From: CAZVQX01 sp964629735
Lineage (GTDB): Bacteria; Bacillota_I; Bacilli_A; RF39; UBA660
Direction: 5' to 3'
DNA length: 19,552 bases
NCBI GenBank assembly: GCA_964629735.1
Contig: CAZVQX010000015.1
Location: 1-19,552 of the forward strand
Part shown: piece by piece, positions 7,700 through 16,164 of the stretch
How positions within the stretch are numbered: the first letter of the stretch is position 1
How the letters are laid out: each line of letters opens with the position of its first letter
The notes under the pieces: generated by a model
Database searches by the model: none
Told to the model about the DNA's origin: nothing
What the model saw: only the letters and a program-made list of their open reading frames with translations
Made by a program: the position numbers and the translations under genes

Positions 7700-9152
7700 A
7701 CTTCTTATGTCTTATTTTTAATAATAAGAATAACAACAGAAATAAAATAAAAGAGATTGTTATAAAAGGTTTTTTATTAATTTTTATTGGCATTTTTGGC
7801 TTATTATTTAATTGATAAAAATTTAAACTGGACTTTTCTTGTATATTTTTTTTAAAAGGGATTGTTTTTTCTTCAGTATCTTTAGTAGTATCCATTGTAA
7901 CTAAATTAACTTTATTATTAACTAATTTTTTTGAAATATTATTTTCAATGGCTATTTTTGAATTTAATTTATTTTCTTCAATATCAACAATTACATTTTT
8001 AATAACCGTTATATATGGTAATTTATAATGTGCTATATAGTTACCATTTTTACTAATATTTAAATCACTACTAATATTTAAGAAAGGGCTACTATTATAA
8101 ATTACAAAATCTTCTAACTTAGTACTCTTATCTTTTATAATAATATCTTTTTTTATTTCAAACTTATCACGACTACGATAACGATATAATTCCTTAACCA
8201 AGTTATAATCAATAAACGGATATTTTTCCTGAGGTTCATTATAATAATCGTCACTATATAATTTAGAGTTACTATAGTATTTATATAATTTATCTTGATA
8301 ACGATACTCTTCTCGGGTAAAAACCAATCTTGTTTTGCTAGGATAAATAGGTACTAAACTTACTTTCTCTTCAGTTCTTTCTGGATTTTCAAAAAGAAAA
8401 TCAATCACATCATATTCAACTTTCTTAAGCTCATCATTAAATTGATGCGTAAACCAATGTCGGGTATATACAGAACTATATATATTACTATTAATATTAC
8501 CATCTCTACTAGTACTAATTTCATATGCTTTTTCATGAGTACCTAAATCAGTTAAATAAAAAATTATTTTTAAATCATTAAGATCATAATAATCGTCTAA
8601 TTCTAATCTTAAATAGCCATCATTTAAAATATAAGAATCAACTTGATAAAAATTCCCGTCACTTATATGTTTGGAAAAACTACTATTACAGTTATCACAT
8701 TCAGTTTTGTATGAGATTTTTTGATTAGTAGTTTTATTATATATTATTATTTCATTAATATTTAACTTACCAAAACTCCCCTTTAAATTAGTAAAATGAA
8801 AATACTTTATTTTTTTAACATCCTGGTAATAGTAAGCATTTCGTTTTTCAATTTTTCTTTCTGGTTTAACTATAGGTAAGGTTGAAGACCATTCACTAAA
8901 ATTTGTAAAAATAAAATCAATATTATCTAAATATGGATGTTCATCCTTATTTTCACCCATAATATAATAATCATAACTATATTCTTCACGATAACATTTA
9001 TAAAATTTTTCTTTTTGAACATCAACCATATCATTATTTTCTATCATTTTATCAGAAAAATTACTAAATTCTGAGTATGGTGAATAATAAGTTTCAGTCT
9101 TTGCACAAATGTTGAATGGAATTAATAATAATAAAAAAACTATTGTTTTCAT
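7689..9152 (-). CDS. Secreted membrane-anchored protein of unknown function
   Basis: I do not recognise this 487-aa protein. Residues 1-17 are a signal peptide ending NICA. Residues 462-480 are one membrane helix followed by a basic tail (KIRHKKLSN), so most of the protein should face outside. There is no LPXTG sorting signal. The body is rich in Tyr, Asp and Asn and looks beta-rich: a stretch near 115-210 with a CxxC pair (152, 155) could be a carbohydrate-binding-like sandwich, and 330-395 ending NGNYIAHYK plus beta strands resembles an Ig-like repeat. Both fold guesses are inference. The ATG at 9152 has a perfect AGGAGG; the frame extends to a TTG at 9179 without a signal. It lies 47 bases after the HAAS protein gene and is probably cotranscribed with it. 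Confidence 0.75.
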   Translation of the reverse strand: MKTIVFLLLLIPFNICAKTETYYSPYSEFSNFSDKMIENNDMVDVQKEKFYKCYREEYSYDYYIMGENKDEHPYLDNIDFIFTNFSEWSSTLPIVKPERKIEKRNAYYYQDVKKIKYFHFTNLKGSFGKLNINEIIIYNKTTNQKISYKTECDNCNSSFSKHISDGNFYQVDSYILNDGYLRLELDDYYDLNDLKIIFYLTDLGTHEKAYEISTSRDGNINSNIYSSVYTRHWFTHQFNDELKKVEYDVIDFLFENPERTEEKVSLVPIYPSKTRLVFTREEYRYQDKLYKYYSNSKLYSDDYYNEPQEKYPFIDYNLVKELYRYRSRDKFEIKKDIIIKDKSTKLEDFVIYNSSPFLNISSDLNISKNGNYIAHYKLPYITVIKNVIVDIEENKLNSKIAIENNISKKLVNNKVNLVTMDTTKDTEEKTIPFKKNIQEKSSLNFYQLNNKPKMPIKINKKPFITISFILFLLLFLLLKIRHKKLSN

Positions 9153-9199
9153 CTTATCGCCTCCTACAATAAGATACAATAGCTTTATTTTATATCCTT

Positions 9200-10570
9200 T
9201 TAATTTTTGATTAATTGTCTAGTATATTCATTAGTATATATTTTCAAATCAACATTATATAATTTTCGATAATCATGGATTTTATTGTTTTTTAAATCTT
9301 TAATAATGATTTGATTAAACACTTGATTAAAATTAAAATTTTTATTAATCGTATAAAATTCAATATAATTTTCAGAATCTTTTTTTGTTTTTGTTTCCCT
9401 AACACTAGTAACCTTATTGTAATGATTAGCCTCAATAATTACCTCATTATTTTTTAAATTATTATCAATAATAATCTCCTGTTTATTACCAATGTTTTTA
9501 AAATGGGTTTTTTCATATATTTTTTCTTTATAAACCACAGTTTCTCTTGAGGAAATATTTAAAGGAAATTCACTAACATATTCCATATTACCTACATTAT
9601 ATGCAAATATCGGAGCACCAATCATTATAAAAACCATTCCCGTAATATAAAGTGGTAAATGAGTTTTTGGTTTGTTTATAACAATACCATAAAACATATT
9701 ATAAATCGCCCCGAATAATATCATTAAACCAATTAGAAGGATTAGTAATCCGATTAAGTCTAATCCCAAAACTATTAAATATATTACAAACGCAACAGAA
9801 AGCCCAACCCCAATATTAATTAAAAGAAATGGTAATACAAGAAAAATAAATATTAATAACTTTCCAATAGAAAATAAATAATTTGTTTTTTTATTACTAT
9901 AAACATAATCTTTTTGATTATTTTTTACTAAATTAGAATCTTTATATTTATTATCAGATTCACCCTTGTCTTTGATTGTTTCTTTTGAAACATCTTTTTC
10001 AAAATAATTAAAATAATCCTTCATTATAATAATACCAATCAAAACACAAAAAATAATATAAATTAACCAGACTATAATTCGCCAAAAGAAAATGAAAATT
10101 TGATTTAATGGACTGAAAAACACATCCAATAGACTAACACCCAAACCTTCTAAAATCCAAAATGGGAATTTTAAAATAGCACACAAGACAAGAATTACTA
10201 ACAGTTTAATTACCATTTCAAAAATAATTTCAACAGTTATATTATTATTTTCTTTTTTTATTTCTTCAATCGCTTTAGTTGTAAAATTAGCCATTTTACT
10301 TGCACTTTTCTTAACAATTCTTTCAAAATCATCACTTATTTTTCCAGATTCTTCTTGTTCATAATCTGGATTGATTTTATAAGCTTTTAATATTTCGGAT
10401 GCTAATTCATCTATATCGCCAAAGTCATCAATTGCCTCTTTTACTTTTTTCCCATTTCGAACTTTTTCATCAAGAATATCGCTATATTCATTTATAATAT
10501 CTTGTTTTTCTGTTGCTTCTAAAATATTTAATTTTTTTTCTAATTCTTTTAAAAATTCTTTTTTAGTCAT
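9200..10570 (-). CDS. HAAS/DUF1700 domain multi-pass membrane protein
   Basis: 456 aa. Residues 1-70 form a HAAS (DUF1700) helical domain: KKEFLKELEKKLN, then EYSDILDEKVRNGKK, then DFGDIDELASEILKAY. About six hydrophobic segments follow, near 114-138, 157-184, 231-256, 258-284, 285-297 and 305-325. The last 125 residues form a beta-rich, probably external domain resembling the adhesin-like DUF4097 type. HAAS proteins are usually encoded directly after a PadR regulator, as here, and are thought to take part in membrane stress responses; the exact role is unknown. The ATG at 10570 lies inside the end of padR (8-base overlap), with AGGAGAGTG upstream, so translation is coupled. Confidence 0.85.
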   Translation of the reverse strand: MTKKEFLKELEKKLNILEATEKQDIINEYSDILDEKVRNGKKVKEAIDDFGDIDELASEILKAYKINPDYEQEESGKISDDFERIVKKSASKMANFTTKAIEEIKKENNNITVEIIFEMVIKLLVILVLCAILKFPFWILEGLGVSLLDVFFSPLNQIFIFFWRIIVWLIYIIFCVLIGIIIMKDYFNYFEKDVSKETIKDKGESDNKYKDSNLVKNNQKDYVYSNKKTNYLFSIGKLLIFIFLVLPFLLINIGVGLSVAFVIYLIVLGLDLIGLLILLIGLMILFGAIYNMFYGIVINKPKTHLPLYITGMVFIMIGAPIFAYNVGNMEYVSEFPLNISSRETVVYKEKIYEKTHFKNIGNKQEIIIDNNLKNNEVIIEANHYNKVTSVRETKTKKDSENYIEFYTINKNFNFNQVFNQIIIKDLKNNKIHDYRKLYNVDLKIYTNEYTRQLIKN

Positions 10571-10886
10571 TATCAACACTCTCCTTTATAAAATTATTAA
10601 CTGCATTGGAAAAAGATGTCCAATATTTTAATAACTCATCCATTCGCTCACGTCCTAAACTTGTTATTTTATAATATTTTCTAGATGGCCCTTCTGTTGA
10701 ATCCAATAAATAACTACTAAAATATCCTTCATTAGTTAAACGTTTTAATAATGAATAAATTGTTCCATCATTAACATCAACAATTTTAGATACTTTTTCA
10801 ATTAATTCATATCCATACATATCTCTTTTATTAACACAAACAAGGACAATTAATTCAAGAACGCCTTTTTTAAATTGGATATTCAT
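10563..10886 (-). CDS. PadR family transcriptional regulator
   Basis: 107-aa cytoplasmic DNA-binding protein with a winged helix: KGVLELIVLVCVNKRDMYGYEL, then DGTIYSLLKRLTNEGY, then the wing GPSRKYYKITSLGRERM, and a C-terminal dimer helix. Its length and motifs are typical of subfamily-2 PadR repressors. An AGAGGTG site precedes the ATG. First gene of the operon with the HAAS protein and probably the 487-aa surface protein. It very likely represses its own promoter, where an inverted repeat overlaps the -35 box. The ligand is unknown. Confidence 0.93.
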   Translation of the reverse strand: MNIQFKKGVLELIVLVCVNKRDMYGYELIEKVSKIVDVNDGTIYSLLKRLTNEGYFSSYLLDSTEGPSRKYYKITSLGRERMDELLKYWTSFSNAVNNFIKESVDND

Positions 10887-10904
10887 ATTTCACCTCTCAG
10901 TATC

Positions 10905-10939
10905 ATTATATGCCAACTACTACCCATTGTCAAGTAGTA
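10905..10939 (-). promoter_or_regulatory. Consensus promoter with overlapping PadR-type operator
   Basis: TTGACA (10928-10933), 17 bases, TATAAT (10905-10910): a perfect sigma-A promoter. The inverted repeat TACTAC-N10-GTAGTA (10918-10939) covers the -35 box, the expected position for a repressor. A partial third copy (GTAGT) lies towards the -10. Confidence 0.8.
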
Positions 10940-10965
10940 TCTAAAAAAACATAGTTAAATTATTA

Positions 10966-10996
10966 TTTTAAAAAGGACAATCCTTTTGTCCTTTTT
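10966..10996 (-). terminator. Terminator of sigK
   Basis: A perfect 11-bp stem AAAAAGGACAA/TTGTCCTTTTT with a 5-base loop (10970-10996), overlapping the sigK stop codon. T-rich sequence follows on the minus strand. Confidence 0.85.
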
Positions 10997-11702
10997 ATAT
11001 ATCTCTATCGTTTTTAATAAACTCTCTTAAAATTTTTGTTAATGCTCTCTTTTCAATTCTAGAAACATAACTTCTAGAAATACCTAATTGTTTAGCTATA
11101 TCTTTCTGCGTTACTTCAAGTTCGTTATTTAAACCATATCTCCTTATAATAATGGTTTTTTCACGATCCGTTAAAACATTAAAATATTTTTTTAAAAGTT
11201 CAATATTATTACGATTGTGAATATCCATTGCATAATCTGGTTTAGGTGTTTTTAAAATATCTAAAAATGTTATTTCATTTCCATCTTTATCATAACCAAT
11301 AGATTCATTAATACTAATATTTTTATTATTCTTTTTATCACTTCTGAAATGCATTAAAATTTCATTCTCAATACATCGGGCACAATAAGTAGTTAGACGG
11401 GTACCATGTTTATTTGAATAACTATCAATTCCTTTAATAAGTCCTATTGTACCAATACTTATTAAATCATTGATATCTTCTTTTTTATGGTCATATTTTT
11501 TTACAATATGGGCAACTAATCTTAAATTATGTTCAATCAGTTTATTGCGGGCATCAATTTCTCCATTCTTTGCCTTTTCAATACATTCATATTCTTCTTC
11601 TTTTGATAAAGGTTCAGGAAAAACATTGTTTGAATAAGAAGCCGTGAACAAATAAAAATTTTTGAATATTTTTTTTATAATATTTATAAATTTTAAAAAC
11701 AT
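10995..11702 (-). CDS. sigK: RNA polymerase sporulation sigma factor K (pro-sigma-K)
   Basis: 235-aa sigma-70 protein for late mother-cell transcription (coat, cortex, mother-cell lysis). Near-identical blocks to Bacillus sigma-K are visible: IEHNLRLVAHIVKKY (56-70), DLISIGTIGLIKGI (79-92), ARCIENEILMH (108-118) and GISRSYVSRIEKRAL (207-221). The hydrophobic N-terminus of about 22 residues matches the pro-sequence removed by SpoIVFB; the likely cut is between Ser22 and Tyr23, before NNVFPEPLS. The gene is continuous, with no skin-type element inside. An AGGAGTGAT ribosome site precedes the ATG. Sigma-E is ruled out by the FPEPLS start and the lengths of the blocks. Confidence 0.93.
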   Translation of the reverse strand: MFLKFINIIKKIFKNFYLFTASYSNNVFPEPLSKEEEYECIEKAKNGEIDARNKLIEHNLRLVAHIVKKYDHKKEDINDLISIGTIGLIKGIDSYSNKHGTRLTTYCARCIENEILMHFRSDKKNNKNISINESIGYDKDGNEITFLDILKTPKPDYAMDIHNRNNIELLKKYFNVLTDREKTIIIRRYGLNNELEVTQKDIAKQLGISRSYVSRIEKRALTKILREFIKNDRDI

Positions 11703-11755
11703 ATTATCACTCCTAATTAATAATATGTTTTTTTTATAGCTTTATATATTCAATC

Positions 11756-12517
11756 TTAATTTGAAACTATTTTACTATCCAAAATATCAAAACTAAAACC
11801 ATCCCAAATCAAAGTCCCCGATAACCTATTTTCGCTATACTTTAAATCAGTTCTTGCTGGTTTTTCTTTAATATTTATATTATCTAAAATTATATTATTA
11901 TTTTCATCAATTATTTTTTTACTTGAATCACTTAATTCTTGTAATAATATTAATTTTTCTATATTATCTATAAAACAATTAACTTTTATTTTTAAAGTAT
12001 TATATTGTGATTCATCAATAATATTATTATGTGTTTCATTTGTTACATAATTAGGTATTGTTATCCCAGTTAATTTGTTATAATCATTAAATTCATAACT
12101 AACGGTATAATTTTTAACAATTTTATTATTACTATTATAATTTATTATTATTTTTGATATATATTTATTACCCGTATATACCTTAGCGATTACATCATCA
12201 AAAACTTCATTTTCATTAATAAATACTTTTTTTAAATCAATACCATTTATTTGAACCGCGTAATATTCATTTGTCTTTTTGATATTAGGGCTCTTTTTTA
12301 TTATTTCTTTATCAGCAAAAGATGAATCAATATAATATTTTAAATCATCACTTTCTTGAATTCTAATATTAAGTTTAACTATTTTATTTTTAACATCATT
12401 ATAACTCGTACTTATACTTGATTCTCGATATAAGCCGTCAGATGTATTAATATCATTCCTAATAATTAATATTGAAGAAACAGGAACTATAAGTATGTTT
12501 GTTCGAAATAACAAGAT
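11756..12517 (-). pseudogene. 5'-truncated ORF of unknown function
   Basis: About 252 sense codons on the minus strand, closed upstream by a TAA at 12518-12520. The translation reads like a real protein (Asn/Ile/Lys-rich, beta-strand-like, ending LSGTLIWDGFSFDILDSK) but has no ATG or GTG in frame. The only usable codon is a TTG at 12514 with no ribosome site, and it lies inside the facing plus-strand gene. I see no signal peptide, although the style resembles extracellular proteins of this genome. The most likely reading is a gene that lost its 5' end at a rearrangement point between about 12430 and 12520. It lies 54 bases before sigK with no terminator between them. Family not recognised. 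Confidence 0.55.
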
Positions 12518-13040
12518 TTATTTTCCAAAAGAAGCATATAAAATTTTAAATATAATGAAATATATACCTGGTTATGGGATAAATACAAACCATAAATCAT
12601 ATAATAAAAACGATTTAATTTTAAATGATAACACCTTCCTTGATTACATTAAACACGCGTTTATTGCCGGACTTAATCCTGAACAATTTTTTTTAGAAAC
12701 TTTTCTTCATGAAACTCTCCATCTTGGTGGTAGTAGTGCTTTAAGGAAAGGATTTACTGAATTAAAAACTAGGCAACTTGACAATAAATATAACTTTATA
12801 ACATCTGGTTGTGGATATCCAAAGGAAGTAAAAATAGCCAATATATTAAAAGAAAAATTTGGTGAGCACATTTTTAACAAAATTCTTTTTGCACAACATA
12901 ATTATGAAATTATTAATATTTTAAAAAACGAAATAAATCAAGAAGCTACTGATTTATATATGGATGTTAATAATAAAATGGACGAAGAGTTTTATAATAA
13001 ATATTATAAATATAAATTTCCTGGTATTATGGGCCCATAA
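12495..13040 (+). CDS. Putative zinc metallopeptidase-like protein (HETLH)
   Basis: The only convincing plus-strand gene. 181 aa with HETLH at residues 72-76, a zinc-binding HExxH helix, followed 13 residues later by Glu89 in GFTELKTRQ. That resembles the third ligand of gluzincins, usually EGxTE; here it is KGFTE. Cys106 occurs in SGCGYPKEVKIAN. No signal peptide or membrane segment is visible, so it is probably cytoplasmic. The weak AGGAA is 8 bases before the ATG. The frame stays open back to 12405, and the gene start overlaps the start-less minus-strand ORF head to head, so the N-terminus may be incomplete. Substrate unknown. Confidence 0.6.
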   Translation: MFVRNNKIYFPKEAYKILNIMKYIPGYGINTNHKSYNKNDLILNDNTFLDYIKHAFIAGLNPEQFFLETFLHETLHLGGSSALRKGFTELKTRQLDNKYNFITSGCGYPKEVKIANILKEKFGEHIFNKILFAQHNYEIINILKNEINQEATDLYMDVNNKMDEEFYNKYYKYKFPGIMGP

Positions 13041-13171
13041 AAAAGATGAAATATCATAACGAAATTGATTATTCTGAAATATATGAAATGATTAGTGTAG
13101 ATGAAAAATAAAAAAACAAAGATTTTAATAAATTTTTAATTAAATTATTTTAAATTATAATATATTAAAAC

Positions 13172-13202
13172 AAAAAAAGATGTATTTTATTTTACATCTT
13201 TT
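13172..13202 (-). terminator. Terminator of ileS
   Basis: Perfect 10-bp stem AAAAGATGTA/TACATCTTTT with an 8-base loop (13175-13202) and further T on the minus strand, overlapping the ileS stop. The A-rich and T-rich flanks could also stop transcription from the plus-strand gene. Confidence 0.85.
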
Positions 13203-15913
13203 ATTACATTATTACATCTTTTACAAATGTCATTAATCATATCATTATCTTCAAAATAATTCCAACATCTTTCACATTTATAACCTTCAAAAGGTTCTAC
13301 TTTAACACCAATATTACCGTATTTTGGTAATTCTTCTTTGGTTAAAATAACATCTGAAACAATTAATAATAATTTTAAATCATGTTCTAATTCTTTAATA
13401 TCATCTAAATGAATTGTGTTTATATATACTCTAGCTTCTAAACCTTTACCAATAATTTTTGCATCTCGAGCATCTTCTAAAGCTTTATAAACAGCATCTT
13501 TAAGTTCAAAGAATGTTTCCCATTTATTGAATAATTCTTCTTTATTTTCATAATTTTCAATTTCAGGCATTAGTTCTAAGTGTACACTATCTAATTTATT
13601 ACCTGGCAATAATTGATAAACCTCTTCACTTGTATATGGTAAAATTGGCGCCAACATTTTAATTAATGATGTTAAAGTTTCATATAAAACTGTTTGCACA
13701 CTTCTTCTTTTATGCGAATCTGCTTTTTCAATATATAAAATATCTTTAGTAAAATCTAAATAAAAACTGGATAAGGTGAAGTTAATATAATTATTAACAA
13801 TTTTATATACTTCTTGAAAATGAAATTTTTCATATGCATTCTTAATATCCTCTATTACTTCATTTAATTTTACTAACATATATTGATTATATAAAGACAT
13901 ATCTTCATACTTAATTTTATCTGTCTCAGGATTAAAATCAAATAAATTACCTAACATAAAACGATATGTATTCCTTATTTTACGGTAACTTTCTTTTACT
14001 TGATTAATTAGTTCATCGCTGATACGAACATCTTCAGTATAATCAACACTCGCTACCCAAAGTCTTAATATATCAGCACCAGACTTGTTAATTAATTTTA
14101 AAGGATCAATAACATTACCAAGACTTTTACTCATTTTAAGACCTTTACCATCTAATACAAAACCATGAGAAACAATTTGTTTATATGGGCTCTCACCATG
14201 AACGGCTACACCACAAATTAATGATGAATTAAACCAACCACGATATTGATCAGAACCCTCTAAATAAATATCAGCCGGGTATGGCAAGCCTCTTTCTATT
14301 AAAGTTCCTGTATGAGATGATCCTGAATCAAACCAAACATCCATAATATCTTCTTCTTTAGTAAATTTATTATTAGGACTAGCAGGATTAGTATATCCCT
14401 CTGGTAATAATTCGTTAGCTGTTTTTTCAAACCATATATTTGAACCATATTTTCTAAATAAACCTGCTACATGCATCATAACATCATAATCAATTATTTC
14501 ACTACCATCTTCATTATAGAAAATTGGAATAGGTACTCCCCATACTCTTTGACGTGAAATACACCAATCACCACGATCTTTTATCATATTATGTAAACGA
14601 TGTTGCCCCCAATCTGGCATCCAACTAATATTTTTTTCTATTTCATCTAACAACTCATCCCTAATTTTATCAATACTACAGAACCATTGAGCAGTAGCTC
14701 TGAAAATAACTGGTTTTTTTGTGCGCCAATCATGAGGGTAAGAGTGAGTAATCATAACTAATTTTAATAAATATCCTAATTCATCTATTCTTTCAACTAT
14801 TTTTTTATTAGCATCCTCAAAATATAATCCCACAAACTCACCAGAAGCTTCAGTTAAAACACCTTGATCATCAACCCCGTTTATTAGCCCAAGATCATAT
14901 TTTTGTCCAACCATAAAGTCCTCTACTCCATAACCTGGCGCTGTATGAACCAAACCAGTTCCGGCCTCTAGAGTAACATGGTCACCACCTACAACTGGTA
15001 AAATACTATTCATAAAAATATGTTTATACTTTATTCCTTCTAATAAATCACCTCTAAAGACATTAACAATTTTATAATTTTTCCACTCAAATAAACTTGC
15101 TAAATCTTCTAATAAATCATTAGCTAAAATATAGTATTTACCATTAACTAATACACGTGCATATTCAAAATCTGACCCAACTGCAATAGCTAGGTTACCA
15201 GGTAAAGTCCATGGTGTTGTTGTCCAAATAACAAGTTCGTCATTTTCTAAAGCATAATCATTACCTTTAACAACTGGAAATGAAACATAAATTGATGGAT
15301 CTCTTCGATCTTTGTATTCAATTTCAGCTTCTGCTAGTGCAGACTCACTACTAGGGCTCCAATAAACAGGTTTTAATCCTTTAAAAATTAAACCTTTTTT
15401 AGCCATTTTTGCAAAAACTTCTATTTGCTTAGCCTCGAATTCTTTTGCCATAGTTATATATGGATTATTCCAATCACCAATAACATTTAAGGCTTTAAAT
15501 TGATTTTTTTGAATATTAATTTGCTCAATCGCATATTCACTACAATATTTACGAAATTCACTTTTTCCCATTTCTTTTCTATTAACACCCATATTAGTAA
15601 CTGCTGTTTCAATTGGTAAACCATGAACATCCCAACCAGGTATATAAACAACTTTATAACCCTCAAGCATTTTATAACGATTAATAAAATCCTTTAAAAT
15701 TTTATTCATAGCATGCCCAATATGAATGTTACCATTAGCATATGGGGGACCATCGTGTAAAACAAATGGCTTAGCATCTTTTCTCATCTCAAGTGCTTTG
15801 TTATATAAATCCATTTCATCCCATTTTTTACGCATTTCTGCCTCATTAACAGGTAAATTTCCTCTCATCGGAAATACAGTTTTTGGCATTAATAATGTAT
15901 CTTTATATTCCAT
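13187..15913 (-). CDS. ileS: Isoleucyl-tRNA synthetase
   Basis: 908-aa class I aminoacyl-tRNA synthetase that charges tRNA-Ile in the cytoplasm. The HIGH motif (HIGHA near residues 62-66) follows PPYANGNI. The editing (CP1) domain follows with WTTTPWTLPGN. KMSKS lies near 593-597 in GLKMSKSLGN. The C-terminal zinc finger is CERCW plus CKRC in the last 30 residues, marking the bacterial zinc-bearing form. The ATG at 15913 has AGGAGAG upstream. It follows sepF-divIVA as in B. subtilis and is controlled by its own T-box leader. Confidence 0.98.
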   Translation of the reverse strand: MEYKDTLLMPKTVFPMRGNLPVNEAEMRKKWDEMDLYNKALEMRKDAKPFVLHDGPPYANGNIHIGHAMNKILKDFINRYKMLEGYKVVYIPGWDVHGLPIETAVTNMGVNRKEMGKSEFRKYCSEYAIEQINIQKNQFKALNVIGDWNNPYITMAKEFEAKQIEVFAKMAKKGLIFKGLKPVYWSPSSESALAEAEIEYKDRRDPSIYVSFPVVKGNDYALENDELVIWTTTPWTLPGNLAIAVGSDFEYARVLVNGKYYILANDLLEDLASLFEWKNYKIVNVFRGDLLEGIKYKHIFMNSILPVVGGDHVTLEAGTGLVHTAPGYGVEDFMVGQKYDLGLINGVDDQGVLTEASGEFVGLYFEDANKKIVERIDELGYLLKLVMITHSYPHDWRTKKPVIFRATAQWFCSIDKIRDELLDEIEKNISWMPDWGQHRLHNMIKDRGDWCISRQRVWGVPIPIFYNEDGSEIIDYDVMMHVAGLFRKYGSNIWFEKTANELLPEGYTNPASPNNKFTKEEDIMDVWFDSGSSHTGTLIERGLPYPADIYLEGSDQYRGWFNSSLICGVAVHGESPYKQIVSHGFVLDGKGLKMSKSLGNVIDPLKLINKSGADILRLWVASVDYTEDVRISDELINQVKESYRKIRNTYRFMLGNLFDFNPETDKIKYEDMSLYNQYMLVKLNEVIEDIKNAYEKFHFQEVYKIVNNYINFTLSSFYLDFTKDILYIEKADSHKRRSVQTVLYETLTSLIKMLAPILPYTSEEVYQLLPGNKLDSVHLELMPEIENYENKEELFNKWETFFELKDAVYKALEDARDAKIIGKGLEARVYINTIHLDDIKELEHDLKLLLIVSDVILTKEELPKYGNIGVKVEPFEGYKCERCWNYFEDNDMINDICKRCNNVIKDVK

Positions 15914-15935
15914 AATATCTCTCCTTTTTTCTAAT

Positions 15936-16133
15936 AAAAAAACTCATCCAATTAAGGACGAGTTAAACCCGCGGTACCACCTTACTTTATTAAATACACT
16001 CAATACTATAACGCGTTACCGTTTTTATCTTATCCATAAAAAACATCAGAAGTGATCTGTATATTATCTTTTTATTAGTTCCCACCATCCACTAACTCTC
16101 TATAAAAAACAATAATATACCGTCTTCATCATT
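15936..16133 (-). promoter_or_regulatory. T-box riboswitch (isoleucine), ileS leader
   Basis: A complete T-box leader that senses uncharged tRNA-Ile. Stem I spans about 16048-16130: GAAG pairs with CTTC, then a specifier loop, then GTATATTAT with ATAATATAC. The specifier AUC (Ile) is at 16054-16056, followed by A. The AGAGAG and GGTG elements of upper Stem I are present. The antiterminator bulge UGGUACC is at 15973-15979. The terminator AACTCGTCC/GGATGAGTT plus T-tract (15936-15964) uses the 3' half of the antiterminator, so the two folds exclude each other as in classical T-boxes. Confidence 0.93.
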
Positions 16134-16134
16134 T

Positions 16135-16164
16135 GTTATAACTCGACATTTTCAATATCATCAA
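16135..16164 (-). promoter_or_regulatory. Candidate promoter of ileS inside divIVA
   Basis: TTGATG (16159-16164), 18 bases, TATAAC (16135-16140), placed so that transcription would begin at the base of T-box Stem I. It overlaps the last codons and stop of divIVA. Cotranscription from sepF-divIVA remains possible. Confidence 0.45.

Noticed and set aside
11715..11750. Possible sigma-E promoter before sigK (GAATATA and CATATTAT)
   Set aside because: The motifs are fair but 17 bases apart, while sigma-E promoters need about 13-15; in such AT-rich DNA this is weak.
13046..13111. Plus-strand 21-codon ORF after the zincin-like gene
   Set aside because: No ribosome site and not recognisable. It might be a frame-shifted tail of the zincin gene, but it is too short to support.
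15726..16055. Plus-strand 109-codon ORF over the 5' end of ileS and its leader
   Set aside because: It is the reverse of the ileS N-terminus and the T-box; no independent coding evidence.
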